This document shows positions 54,470 to 62,775 of a stretch of DNA of 64,000 bases, piece by piece. Both the position numbers and the translations under genes were made by a program. The notes beneath the pieces are model-generated. The model searched no databases. It worked only from the letters and a program-made list of their open reading frames with translations, and was not told the origin of the DNA. Every line of letters begins with the position of its first letter. Position 1 is the first letter of the stretch. This DNA comes from G963662655 sp963665015 (GTDB taxonomy: Bacteria; Cloacimonadota; Cloacimonadia; Cloacimonadales; JAIOQZ01): NCBI GenBank assembly GCA_963665015.2, contig CAXXSY010000003.1, positions 1,178,001-1,242,000 of the forward strand, in the 5' to 3' direction.

Positions 54470-56197
54470 ATGAACCGGGATTTCATTTCCAGGTCCGTCG
54501 AACGCAGGATAACCCTCGTTCTCTTCGGTATCCTCGTTTTCGTCGTGATCAGCCTGTCAACGCTGCACCACCATCGCAAGCGGATCGTGTTCCGCCACCT
54601 GAACGGTATTGCCGGGATACTCAAGGACAATCTCGAACAGATCGAGCCGGACTCGACCATGATCGACCTCACCCAATACAGGTCCGGCAACTACCGCATC
54701 TCGATCATCGACCGGCACGGCGACGTCATCGCGGACACCCACCCGGAGTCCAGCGATATCCCTTACCTCTACAAGCGCCCCGAAATCGTGCGGGGCCTGA
54801 GCGGATATCCCGATATCCGGATGCGAAAGAACTCCGGTAAATACGAATATTATTACGTCGCGCCGCTGAAATTCTCCGATCCCGATATGACCAGGCTGAA
54901 GACGCTGCTCTACCTGCAATTCCTCGATACGGACACGATTGTAAGACCTTATCTGCCGGTGATCCTCGGTTTCTCTGGGCTGCTCCTCGCGATCACGCTG
55001 GGCGTGTTCTTCTACCAGGCGTATCGGGAAAAGGTGGCGATGGAGCATGTTGTCCGATCGATTCAGGAGCTGGTGAAGGGACACGGGCTGCCGGACGGCG
55101 CCAAAGACTTGGGCAACTTCCGGGATATCATGGATGAAATCGAAGTCCTCGGGCAACGCGTCCTGCACGACAACTCGGAATTGCAGTACCTGAAGGGCAT
55201 ACAGGATACCCTGTTCAACTCCCTGAAAGCCAAAATCTGCGTCGTCGATGCGTCAGGCAGGATTCTGTATCGCAGCCGCAAATTCAACCAGATGTTCTCC
55301 AACCGCGATATCACGGGCAGAAAGCTTCGGGAAGTCATCCGGGACGACACCTTCAATCACCTGATCGAGAAAACCTTTGCGGAGAAATCGAATCAGGAGA
55401 TGGAGATCGCCTGGAACCGCGAATACTACGCCGCAAGCTCCTCCTGGATATCGGAAGAGAACTGCGTTGTGATCCTGCTGTACAACATCACCGAAATCCG
55501 GCACACGCAGACGATGCAGAGCGAGTTTATCCAGAATGTCTCCCACGAGCTGAAGACACCGCTCACCTCGATCAAGGGCTTCCTGGAGACCCTTCGCGAG
55601 GACATCGAGGACGAAGACAGCCTCGGCTATATCTCCATCATCGAGCGCAACACCAACCGCTTGATCCGCATCATTCAGGACCTATTCGTGCTCACGCGCA
55701 ACGAAAGCGACGCGGTCAGCAAGTTCAAGCCGTTGAACCTCGGGAAGCTCATCCGCCAGATTGGCACCGGATTACAGGACGAAATCGACGGAAAAGGACT
55801 CGAACTCACCATCGATATTGACGATTGCGATTTCACGGTGCAGGGCGATATGTTCAAGCTCGAACAGGTGTTCATCAATCTGATCCGTAACTCGATGCAG
55901 CACACCGAAAAGGGGATGATTCACCTCGGCTGCATCCGAAAGAATAATTCAGTCGAAGCTATCGTCCAGGACACCGGGATCGGGATTCCGGGAAAACACC
56001 TGCCGTTCCTGTTCGATCGCTTTTATGTCGTCGATAAATCACGCTCCAGAAAGTACGGTGGCACCGGTCTGGGGCTGAGCATCGTCAAGCAGATCGTATC
56101 CCAACATTCGGGAGAAATCGGGATCGAGAGTTCCGTCGGCAAGGGAACGACGGTCACGATCCATTTTCCCGCAATGAACAAGAATAACCACGTATGA
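54470..56197 (+). CDS. phoR: PhoR-like sensor histidine kinase
   Basis: 575 aa from ATG 54470 (longer frame overlaps phoB and is rejected). TM1 (RITLVLFGILVFVVISLSTL), extracytoplasmic sensor (about 45-150), TM2 (VILGFSGLLLAITLGVFFY), HAMP-like linker, PAS (about 240-340), HisKA with VSHELKTPLTSIKGFLE (His about 360), HATPase with N-box INLIRNSMQH, G1 DTGIGI, G2 GGTGLGLSIVKQI. Phosphorylates the PhoB-like partner. Ends with a 4-nt overlap into the sigma factor gene. Confidence 0.88.
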   Translation: MNRDFISRSVERRITLVLFGILVFVVISLSTLHHHRKRIVFRHLNGIAGILKDNLEQIEPDSTMIDLTQYRSGNYRISIIDRHGDVIADTHPESSDIPYLYKRPEIVRGLSGYPDIRMRKNSGKYEYYYVAPLKFSDPDMTRLKTLLYLQFLDTDTIVRPYLPVILGFSGLLLAITLGVFFYQAYREKVAMEHVVRSIQELVKGHGLPDGAKDLGNFRDIMDEIEVLGQRVLHDNSELQYLKGIQDTLFNSLKAKICVVDASGRILYRSRKFNQMFSNRDITGRKLREVIRDDTFNHLIEKTFAEKSNQEMEIAWNREYYAASSSWISEENCVVILLYNITEIRHTQTMQSEFIQNVSHELKTPLTSIKGFLETLREDIEDEDSLGYISIIERNTNRLIRIIQDLFVLTRNESDAVSKFKPLNLGKLIRQIGTGLQDEIDGKGLELTIDIDDCDFTVQGDMFKLEQVFINLIRNSMQHTEKGMIHLGCIRKNNSVEAIVQDTGIGIPGKHLPFLFDRFYVVDKSRSRKYGGTGLGLSIVKQIVSQHSGEIGIESSVGKGTTVTIHFPAMNKNNHV

Positions 56198-56697
56198 ACC
56201 CAAATCCATTCAGGAAGTGTAATTCAATGATTGATCCGAAAGCCATGAAAATGGTGAAAGCTATTGCGGCACAATACTCCAGATATGGCGCCGCGTTCGA
56301 CGACCTGGTTCAGGAAGGATTGATCGGCTACATGGAAGCCGTGAAGCGATACGATCCCGGTAAGGGAGCCGAGCTTTCCACCTACGCGCCTTACTGGGTG
56401 AAGAAAATGATCCTGCAATTTCTGGATAACGAGATCAAGTTCCGATCGCGCACCGTCGAGCTCAACGAGGGAGTTGTCAGAGACGACGCGGTCGAACCGG
56501 AGCCCGAGGAGAACGCAATAAACCTGCCGGACGACATGCCTTTCATCGAGCAGAATATCATCCGACAGGTGTTCGAGGAAAATCGGTCGTTGACCGAGAT
56601 TTCCAATCTTATGGGAATCCGCCGGGAGCGAATTCGTCAGATCAAGCAGAAAGCGATGCGGAGACTGCGCCTGACCGTCAACGCGGAGAGCTTTTAG
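56194..56697 (+). CDS. Small sigma70-family factor coupled to phoBR
   Basis: 167 aa (or 156 from ATG 56227, which has AGGAAG upstream). Region 2 is clear: FDDLVQEGLIGYMEAVKRYD and STYAPYWVKKMILQFLDNE; region 4 helix-turn-helix: RSLTEISNLMGIRRERIRQI then KQKAMRRLR. Regions 1.1 and 3 are missing, as in short alternative sigma factors, yet the sequence looks closer to group 3/RpoD-like than ECF. No anti-sigma gene is adjacent. Overlap with phoR suggests co-translation and a role in phosphate-starvation transcription. Its stop overlaps the phoU stop (convergent) by 4 nt. Confidence 0.85.
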   Translation: MNPNPFRKCNSMIDPKAMKMVKAIAAQYSRYGAAFDDLVQEGLIGYMEAVKRYDPGKGAELSTYAPYWVKKMILQFLDNEIKFRSRTVELNEGVVRDDAVEPEPEENAINLPDDMPFIEQNIIRQVFEENRSLTEISNLMGIRRERIRQIKQKAMRRLRLTVNAESF

Positions 56698-57353
56698 AAC
56701 GCTCCGTGCCGGACGATCTTGCCATCGACCATGTAGATGGTGTCCTCGGCGATATTCGTCGCCAGGTCTCCGATGCGCTCGAAGTATCGGAAGATGTTGA
56801 TGTAGCGTAGCAGGACGCCGATGTTTGACGGCGCTTTGGTCATCTCGTTCTTCAGGTACGAGATCATGTTGCGAACCATGTCGTCCAGATCGTCGTCCAT
56901 CTTGCAGACATCGGCTGCGAGCTTGTCGTCCTGGTTGAACATCGCGTCGAGGCTCATCCGTACCATCTCCAGCGACTTGCTCGATATCTCCTCGAAGGTG
57001 AAGTGCGGATTGAGCTCCGGTCTGGAATACTCGCTCATGTAGATGGCGTTCTTGGACAGATTGACCGCCATATCGCCCATGCGCTCGAGATCGTTGTTGA
57101 TCTTGAGCATGCCGACGATGAGGCGCAGGTCGTTCGCCACCGGTTGATAGAGCGCGAACATTTTCAGGCAGTCTTCCTCGATCTCCACTTCGCGGCGATC
57201 TATCTCGTTGTCCTTGAGGATAATCTCGCGCGCGAGCTCGGTGTCGTGATCCTCGATCGCTTTCGTCGCTTCCTTGAGCATCGACTCGACCGACATGGCC
57301 AGAGACATGATATTTTTCTTGAGGTCTTCGATTTCTCTCCAAAGATGAATCAT
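56694..57353 (-). CDS. phoU: PhoU phosphate signalling regulator
   Basis: 219 aa, two PhoU three-helix bundles with the E(D)xxxD metal motifs (DNEIDRREVEIEEDCLKMF; KMDDDLDDMVRNMI) and ERIGDLATNIAEDTIYM. Links Pst transport state to the PhoR kinase and restrains uptake. Last gene of pstSCAB-phoU, 15 nt after pstB. Length is normal. Confidence 0.95.
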   Translation of the reverse strand: MIHLWREIEDLKKNIMSLAMSVESMLKEATKAIEDHDTELAREIILKDNEIDRREVEIEEDCLKMFALYQPVANDLRLIVGMLKINNDLERMGDMAVNLSKNAIYMSEYSRPELNPHFTFEEISSKSLEMVRMSLDAMFNQDDKLAADVCKMDDDLDDMVRNMISYLKNEMTKAPSNIGVLLRYINIFRYFERIGDLATNIAEDTIYMVDGKIVRHGAF

Positions 57354-57367
57354 CGTTTCTCCCTTCC

Positions 57368-58183
57368 TTATCCGAAACGACCCGTGATATAGTCTTCCGT
57401 TTTCTGTTTTCTCGGTTTCTTGAAGAGCAGCGGCGTCTCGGAGAATTCGATCAGGTCGCCCTCGTAGAAGAAGGCGGTGTAATCGGAGACCCTGGCGGCC
57501 TGCTGCATATTGTGCGTCACGATGAGAATCGTGTAATTATGTACCAGTTCGTCAATCAAATCTTCGATTTTCAAGGTCGCCTGCGGGTCCAGCGCCGAGG
57601 TCGGTTCGTCCATGAGCAGGATATCGGGATTCGCCGCGAGCGCCCGTGCGATGCAGAGTCGCTGCTGCTGACCGCCGGAAAGCCCCAGTGCGTTCTTGTC
57701 GAGCCGGTCTTTGACTTCGTCCCAGATCGCGGCTTTGCGCAGACAGGTCTCCACAACCTCGTCGAGCTTCTTCTTGCTCCTTATGCCTTGCAATCGCTGA
57801 CTGAAGATGATGTTCTCGTAGATCGATTTCGGGAACGGATTCGGCTTCTGGAAAACCATGCCGATCCGTTTCCTGAGCGTCACCACGTCGATGCGCGGAT
57901 CATGGATGTCCTGCCCCTCGAAGATCATCCTGCCCTTGTTGTGGCAGACGGGGATCAGGTCGTTCATGCGGTTCAGCGCACGCAGGTAGGTGCTCTTGCC
58001 GCATCCGCTCGGGCCGATGATCGCGGTGACTTTCTTCTCCGGAACGTTCATCGAGACCTTTTTCACCGCCTCGTGGTTTCCGTAGAAGATGGAGAAATCT
58101 TCCGAATAGATATGGGCCTGTTCACGTGGGATCAGGGTACCCTCGATTTCGGGATATTGCTTTGCGTTTTCGATGTCGGTCAT
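57368..58183 (-). CDS. pstB: Phosphate ABC transporter ATPase PstB
   Basis: 271 aa. Walker A IIGPSGCGKSTYLRALNRMN, Q-loop, signature LSGGQQQRLCIARALAANP, Walker B ILLMDEPTSALDP, switch His THNMQQAARVSDYTAFF, all typical of PstB. Powers phosphate import through PstA/PstC. 5 nt after pstA. Confidence 0.97.
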   Translation of the reverse strand: MTDIENAKQYPEIEGTLIPREQAHIYSEDFSIFYGNHEAVKKVSMNVPEKKVTAIIGPSGCGKSTYLRALNRMNDLIPVCHNKGRMIFEGQDIHDPRIDVVTLRKRIGMVFQKPNPFPKSIYENIIFSQRLQGIRSKKKLDEVVETCLRKAAIWDEVKDRLDKNALGLSGGQQQRLCIARALAANPDILLMDEPTSALDPQATLKIEDLIDELVHNYTILIVTHNMQQAARVSDYTAFFYEGDLIEFSETPLLFKKPRKQKTEDYITGRFG

Positions 58184-58187
58184 TCCG

Positions 58188-59549
58188 TTAACCTCGCAGT
58201 TTCTTTGAGATGCGCGCCCTGAGGATAATCGCGAAGAGGTTCAGCGCGAGTACCAGAAGAATCAGGGTGAGAACCATTCCGTATTGCACGTGACGGATTT
58301 CGTCAACGGCTTCGTGTTCTGTCGCAAGATTGTAAATATTCCATGATAGCGCAGGGGTACCGTTGTTGAACGTTTCGAGAATTTTCAGGGGTTTCCCTAC
58401 GCTGACCGCCGCGGTGAAGATGATGGGCGCGGTCTCTCCCGCCGCACGTCCCATGCTGATCACGATTCCGGTAAGGATTCCGGGAAGCGCGGCCGGCAGG
58501 ATAACCTTGAGCACGGTTCCCCACTTGGTGGCGCCCAGGCTGAGCGCGGCTTCCTTGTAGGTGTGCGGTACCGCCCGGATCGCCTCTTCCGCCGCGCGGA
58601 TGATGGTCGGCAGAATCAGGATTGCAAGCGTCATCGATCCGGCGAGAACGCTCTTGTTCGAGGAGACGTGCATCGTGTTGATGAAGAACGCCAGACCGAA
58701 CAGACCGAACACGATGCTGGGTACACCGGCGAGCGTGCTGATACACGTCCTTAGCAGACTGACGAATTTTCCTTCCCGTGCGAACTCCGCCAGGAAGATC
58801 GCCACGATGATACCCAACGGAACGGCGAAGAGCATCGAGCCCAGCGTCAGGTAGAACGTACCGAGCACCTCGGGCCAGATACCGCCGAAGAAGTGGGAGT
58901 CGTGCGATTCGTCGAAGAGGAAACGCCAGTAGAAGGTGAAATGCGGATTGAGGATTTCCTTTATGTGCTCCTCGAACCAGGGAAAGAATTCCTCCATCGA
59001 GGTGCCCTTGAAGTCATCGACGCGCGCTACCTGACGCAGACGCCCTTCCTCGTTACCGCTTTCGCCATAGTACCATTCTTCGCGGTTCATGACCAGATCG
59101 ACCAGCATCTTCGTGCGGTCGTCCCAACGTGTCCTGCCGTAGTTATCGCTGGGCAGGACGGAGCGTGGGTCGGTACCGGGCTGCGGGCCGAGTAATTTGT
59201 ATATGTATTCCTCAATCTCTTCAAGGTCGTTGTTGAAGTCTCTGCGCTCCGCGTAGGAGAACTCGGGCAGTTCATTCTCGCGGAAGAATTCAATCTTCTC
59301 GTAGATCGGTTTGGCAAGTTCGTGGCTTCGATCGACTTCGTCCGCGATCCGGCCCGCGTTTCCCCTGCCGAATGTATCGAGCTGGAATCTGCGGAACTCC
59401 ACCGTGCCCTGGAAGAAGAACGCGCCGGCGCCCTTGTAGGTGATGGGCCCCAGCAGCACCAGAAGCGTTAGTGCCATGAAAATGATGGAGATGAAGCCAA
59501 AACCGGTGAAAGATCGGTCGAGTATCTTTCTTGTTCTCAGTTGTGCCAT
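58188..59549 (-). CDS. pstA: Phosphate permease PstA with a large extracytoplasmic insertion
   Basis: 453 aa against about 280-300 for ordinary PstA. TM1 (FGFISIIFMALTLLVLLG) is followed by about 150 charged residues (roughly 45-205; includes EIEEYIYKLLG and WDDRTKMLVDLVMNREEWYY) before the standard permease core: GSMLFAVPLGIIVAIFLAEF, STLAGVPSIVFGLFGLAFF, the EAA loop EAALSLGATKWGTVLKVILP and GETAPIIFTAAV. The insertion would face the periplasm. One nt from pstC. Confidence 0.94.
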   Translation of the reverse strand: MAQLRTRKILDRSFTGFGFISIIFMALTLLVLLGPITYKGAGAFFFQGTVEFRRFQLDTFGRGNAGRIADEVDRSHELAKPIYEKIEFFRENELPEFSYAERRDFNNDLEEIEEYIYKLLGPQPGTDPRSVLPSDNYGRTRWDDRTKMLVDLVMNREEWYYGESGNEEGRLRQVARVDDFKGTSMEEFFPWFEEHIKEILNPHFTFYWRFLFDESHDSHFFGGIWPEVLGTFYLTLGSMLFAVPLGIIVAIFLAEFAREGKFVSLLRTCISTLAGVPSIVFGLFGLAFFINTMHVSSNKSVLAGSMTLAILILPTIIRAAEEAIRAVPHTYKEAALSLGATKWGTVLKVILPAALPGILTGIVISMGRAAGETAPIIFTAAVSVGKPLKILETFNNGTPALSWNIYNLATEHEAVDEIRHVQYGMVLTLILLVLALNLFAIILRARISKKLRG

Positions 59550-59550
59550 G

Positions 59551-60702
59551 TCAGCTCCCCTTCAGTTTCTTGCGTGCGCGAACGACGATCCATTCGCTGA
59601 CCAGGTTGCTGATGAACGAGAAGACCAGCAGGCACAAGCCCATCGCGAAGAGGACGTGATATCTGGCGGAACCGGTTGACTGATCCGCCTCGCCCATATC
59701 GCCGGCGATGGTCGCGGTGAGGGTGCGGATCGGCTCGAAGAAGTTGTACCACGGCTCGGGAATCTGTGCCGCGTTTCCGGATGCCATCCACACAACCATC
59801 GTCTCACCGAGCGCGCGCATCGTTCCCAGGATGACCGCGGCGATGATGCCGCTGCTGGCGGCGGGAATCACCACTTTCAAGAGGGTCTCCGCTCGAGTCG
59901 CTCCGAGTGCGTAACTGCCTTCCCGGAGCTCGCGGCCGACCGCCTGGAGCGCGTCTTCCGAGACACTCACCACCGTTGGAAGCGCCATGATCCCGAGGAT
60001 CACGGACACGTTCAACGCATTGGTTCCGCTGGATATCGCGATACCACTGGCTTTGGCGCTGATGTAATACAATATGCCGATTATAACGATTTCAAATAAT
60101 GCGAGTACGGTAAAATAGAGCGACCAGCCGAGCTTGAACTTCGTATGGATCATGTCCGACAGCATGAACGCGAGGATGGTCAGGGTCGGTAGCCCGACAA
60201 CCCATATCGCCACGACGAGGAAATTGCCGCCGTGATTCTGCAGGAGCGGCGCGAAGATCACCAGCGCGAAGAATCCATAAACCACCGACGGAATCGCCGC
60301 CAGGATTTCGATCACCGGCTTGACCATCTGACGCACCTTGAACGGCATGACGTCGCTCAGCGATACCGCTGCCGCCACGCCGAGCGGAACGCATACGAGC
60401 ACCGCGCCGAGCGTCACGATCGCGGAACCGAAGAAGATCGACAGTGCGCCGAACTTCGCCGGATCGTGCGAAGGATACCACGCGGTACTGGTGAAGAACT
60501 CCGTAAAACCCTCGATCCGGAAGAACGGTATGGCGTCCTTAGCGATGACGTATATAATGAAAAAAAGCGTGAGCATCGTCACGGACGCGATCATAAACAG
60601 AAAACCGTGCGCGAGGTTGGAGGCCAGCCTGCGTAGCAGACTGGCCCTCTCGCTCATCAAAAGTGATTTTCCGTTTGGTGAATCAACGGTGTTTCTTTCC
60701 AT
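59551..60702 (-). CDS. pstC: Phosphate permease PstC
   Basis: 383 aa, somewhat longer than usual. Six predicted helices; IEILAAIPSVVYGFFALVIF, EAA loop EGSYALGATRAETLLKVVIP and GETMVVWMASGNA identify PstC. Residues 40-100 (IEGFTEFFTSTAWYPSHDPA) form the usual periplasmic loop between TM1 and TM2. 14 nt after the pstS stop. Confidence 0.95.
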   Translation of the reverse strand: MERNTVDSPNGKSLLMSERASLLRRLASNLAHGFLFMIASVTMLTLFFIIYVIAKDAIPFFRIEGFTEFFTSTAWYPSHDPAKFGALSIFFGSAIVTLGAVLVCVPLGVAAAVSLSDVMPFKVRQMVKPVIEILAAIPSVVYGFFALVIFAPLLQNHGGNFLVVAIWVVGLPTLTILAFMLSDMIHTKFKLGWSLYFTVLALFEIVIIGILYYISAKASGIAISSGTNALNVSVILGIMALPTVVSVSEDALQAVGRELREGSYALGATRAETLLKVVIPAASSGIIAAVILGTMRALGETMVVWMASGNAAQIPEPWYNFFEPIRTLTATIAGDMGEADQSTGSARYHVLFAMGLCLLVFSFISNLVSEWIVVRARKKLKGS

Positions 60703-60716
60703 GACTCTCTTCGGTA

Positions 60717-61538
60717 TTAATAGGATGTGACCGGGATGTAACCGATCGATTCGATCATCTTCTGTCCCTCTTCGGTCAGATAGATGGTTATAAACTTATA
60801 GACCCAGGAACCCATCTTGGGATAGCCGTTGGTGAACATGAACAGGGGTCGTGCGATGGGGTAATCGCCGAGTGCGATGGTCTTGGCGGAGACTTCGATT
60901 CCGTTGACGGTCAATGCCTTGACAGTGCGATCGACGAAGCCGAGTCCGACGTATCCGATCGCGCCCTTGGTGCTCTGTACGCGCTGACGTGCCTGTCCGT
61001 TGCTTCCGACGTATTCCGCGCCGTCCACGATCTTCTCTTTCTTCATCACCAGACCTTCGAATGTTTCGTAGGTACCGCTGTTGGTGTCGCGGCTGATCAC
61101 GACGATCTTCTCGTTCGCGCCGCCGAGGTCTTTCCAGTTCTTGATCTTACCCATGTAGATGTCGCGAATCTGATCGGTGGTCAGGTTCTTGACGGGGTTG
61201 CTGGGATGGACAACCATTGCGATACCGTCGAGCGCCACAACGTGCGCGACCGGTGTTACGCCGTTATCGACGCAAGCCTTGAATTCCTTGTCCTTCATGA
61301 AACGGGACATGTTCGCGATGTCGCAGGTGCTGTTCAGCAGACTCTTGGCGCCGTTACCGCTGCCGGATTCGCTAACTTCGACATTCACTTCGGGATACAT
61401 CTTCATGTAATATTCCGCAAACGCCTTCGCAATCGGACCCACCGTGGTCGATCCGTCAAGCTTGATGCTTTCTTTCGCGCTCAGAGAAACAATTGCCAGT
61501 GCGGCAAGGATTGCAATCATCAATGCTTTCTTATACAT
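60717..61538 (-). CDS. pstS: Phosphate-binding protein PstS
   Basis: 273 aa from ATG 61538 (GGAGG about 6 nt upstream; upstream frame rejected). Signal peptide MYKKALMIAILAALAIVSLSA without lipobox, so a free periplasmic protein. Ligand loops: LDGSTTVGPIAKAFAE, ESGSGNGAKSLLN, SRDTNSGTYETFEGLV, all typical of PstS. First gene of the pst operon behind a Pho-box-like element. Confidence 0.96.
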   Translation of the reverse strand: MYKKALMIAILAALAIVSLSAKESIKLDGSTTVGPIAKAFAEYYMKMYPEVNVEVSESGSGNGAKSLLNSTCDIANMSRFMKDKEFKACVDNGVTPVAHVVALDGIAMVVHPSNPVKNLTTDQIRDIYMGKIKNWKDLGGANEKIVVISRDTNSGTYETFEGLVMKKEKIVDGAEYVGSNGQARQRVQSTKGAIGYVGLGFVDRTVKALTVNGIEVSAKTIALGDYPIARPLFMFTNGYPKMGSWVYKFITIYLTEEGQKMIESIGYIPVTSY

Positions 61539-61603
61539 TCTTACCTCCGAATTTCTGCTTCGATGCAAAGATTTACACATTGATACGCTCGCAGGATAAA
61601 TTC

Positions 61604-61635
61604 AGTATAAAGCGGACGTTAACACAATCCTAACA
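61604..61635 (-). promoter_or_regulatory. pstS promoter with candidate Pho box
   Basis: On minus, TATACT (61609-61604) is a good -10. Immediately upstream two repeats TGTTA, 11 bp apart (TTAACA at 61619-61624 and CTAACA at 61630-61635 read on plus), replace the -35, as in classic Pho promoters. The -10 lies 66 nt from the pstS ATG. Confidence 0.55.
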
Positions 61636-61699
61636 CGGTGGGCTGTCGAAATATATTCGTATTATGGCGATTACAACCCCATAGACCATGCCCGGACAG

Positions 61700-61860
61700 A
61701 AGGAAATTGAGACCCTCACCCTGACCCTCTCCCACTTCGTGGGCGAGGGAACATCGTGCTTCAGATGATTGTTCCTTATAGCTCCTTCTCCCGCGTAGTG
61801 GGAGAAGGCGGGGGATGAGGGTAATAATCGTTCTGTGGTCGAGAAGGCGGGGGATGAGGA
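61700..61860. repeat. REP-like hairpins between pstS and padR
   Basis: CCCTCTCCCA-cttcg-TGGGCGAGGG (about 61724-61749), the same unit as at 27878, then CTTCTCCCgcgtagtGGGAGAAG and two GAGAAGGCGGGGGATGAGG copies. No convincing gene in 61636-62213 apart from the promoter region near 62130. Confidence 0.6.
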
Positions 61861-62131
61861 CTTCAATCGATGAGATCAAGGTCAAGTAGTACAAAACATG
61901 AGGAAGCGTTGGCATTCCCACCCACCCGTTTCAAAAGAAAATTCCGCGAAATATTCACTCGCGAAACGAATTCACACCGGGAATTCCAATGCATCCAAAC
62001 CTGCGCCGCGAAAGACATTGCAAACCAATAATGAATGTAATCGATTGAATATTCTCATGTTAGCTTTGTGTGAAAACCGACATTCAGAAAAATTAGTTTG
62101 ACAGATTCCACCACCCCGAGAAAGGGTATTC

Positions 62132-62169
62132 GAAAATATAATAGTGGAAAATATTATATGCGAAAATAT
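62132..62169 (+). promoter_or_regulatory. padR promoter/operator: TATAAT inside a palindrome and three 15-bp-spaced repeats
   Basis: GAAAATAT occurs at 62132, 62147 and 62162 (15-bp period). ATATAATA / TATTATAT (8-bp arms around GTGGAAAA) forms an inverted repeat of the PadR-operator type that covers a perfect -10 TATAAT (62137-62142). This suggests autoregulation. Confidence 0.5.
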
Positions 62170-62213
62170 CGTGATTTCCGTTCGCGTATCGGACGGGATG
62201 AGGAGGTTTATAG

Positions 62214-62774
62214 ATGTCGAGAGTACACATGGCTGTCCTGGGTATGCTAAACGAAAAGCCCATGTACGGTTACGAGTTCAAGCGCTATATCGCCGAGCGC
62301 AATCTGAATCAATGGGCGAACGTTTATCTTCCGGCGGTTTACAAAGCACTGCAATCGCTCGAGGCGAAAGGATATATCCAGGGTCGGCGCGAAGTCGAGG
62401 GCAACAATCCTCCCCGCATCGTGTACGAAATGACCGAAGCCGGTAGAAACTATCTAAAGAAGCTGGTCAGAACCAATCTGGAGAAGCCCAAGCACAAGCA
62501 CGATTTCTGGGTGGCGGTCGCGTTCATGCTGGAAAGCATCGACCCCGAAACTGCGCTGCATGCGGTTCGCAAGCAACTCGATCGGACGAAAAAATTGCAC
62601 GATATCTTCGAGGACGAGGAGAAGGCACCTCCGATTGAAGATTTGCCATTCAATGTTCGCGTTTTAGTCGGTCTGGGCAGAAGCATACACGAAGTGCACA
62701 AGAAGTGGCTGAACGAACTGATCGACGGGATACAGAATCCCGAGAACCAGAGTTTCTTTATCAACGAGGTATAG
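62214..62774 (+). CDS. PadR-family transcriptional regulator
   Basis: 186 aa. Winged helix MAVLGMLNEKPMYGYEFKRY, LPAVYKALQSLEAKGYI and YEMTEAGRNYLKKLV are diagnostic of PadR; the C-terminal helical half (about 95-186) is the dimerisation domain of the Vir_act_alpha_C type. SD GAGGAGG is upstream of ATG 62214. One nt separates it from the TolC-like gene, so it probably controls that efflux operon and itself. Confidence 0.92.
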   Translation: MSRVHMAVLGMLNEKPMYGYEFKRYIAERNLNQWANVYLPAVYKALQSLEAKGYIQGRREVEGNNPPRIVYEMTEAGRNYLKKLVRTNLEKPKHKHDFWVAVAFMLESIDPETALHAVRKQLDRTKKLHDIFEDEEKAPPIEDLPFNVRVLVGLGRSIHEVHKKWLNELIDGIQNPENQSFFINEV

Positions 62775-62775
62775 C

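Noticed and set aside
61898..62101. 67-codon plus-strand frame
   Set aside because: No SD, no recognisable features; intergenic chance frame.
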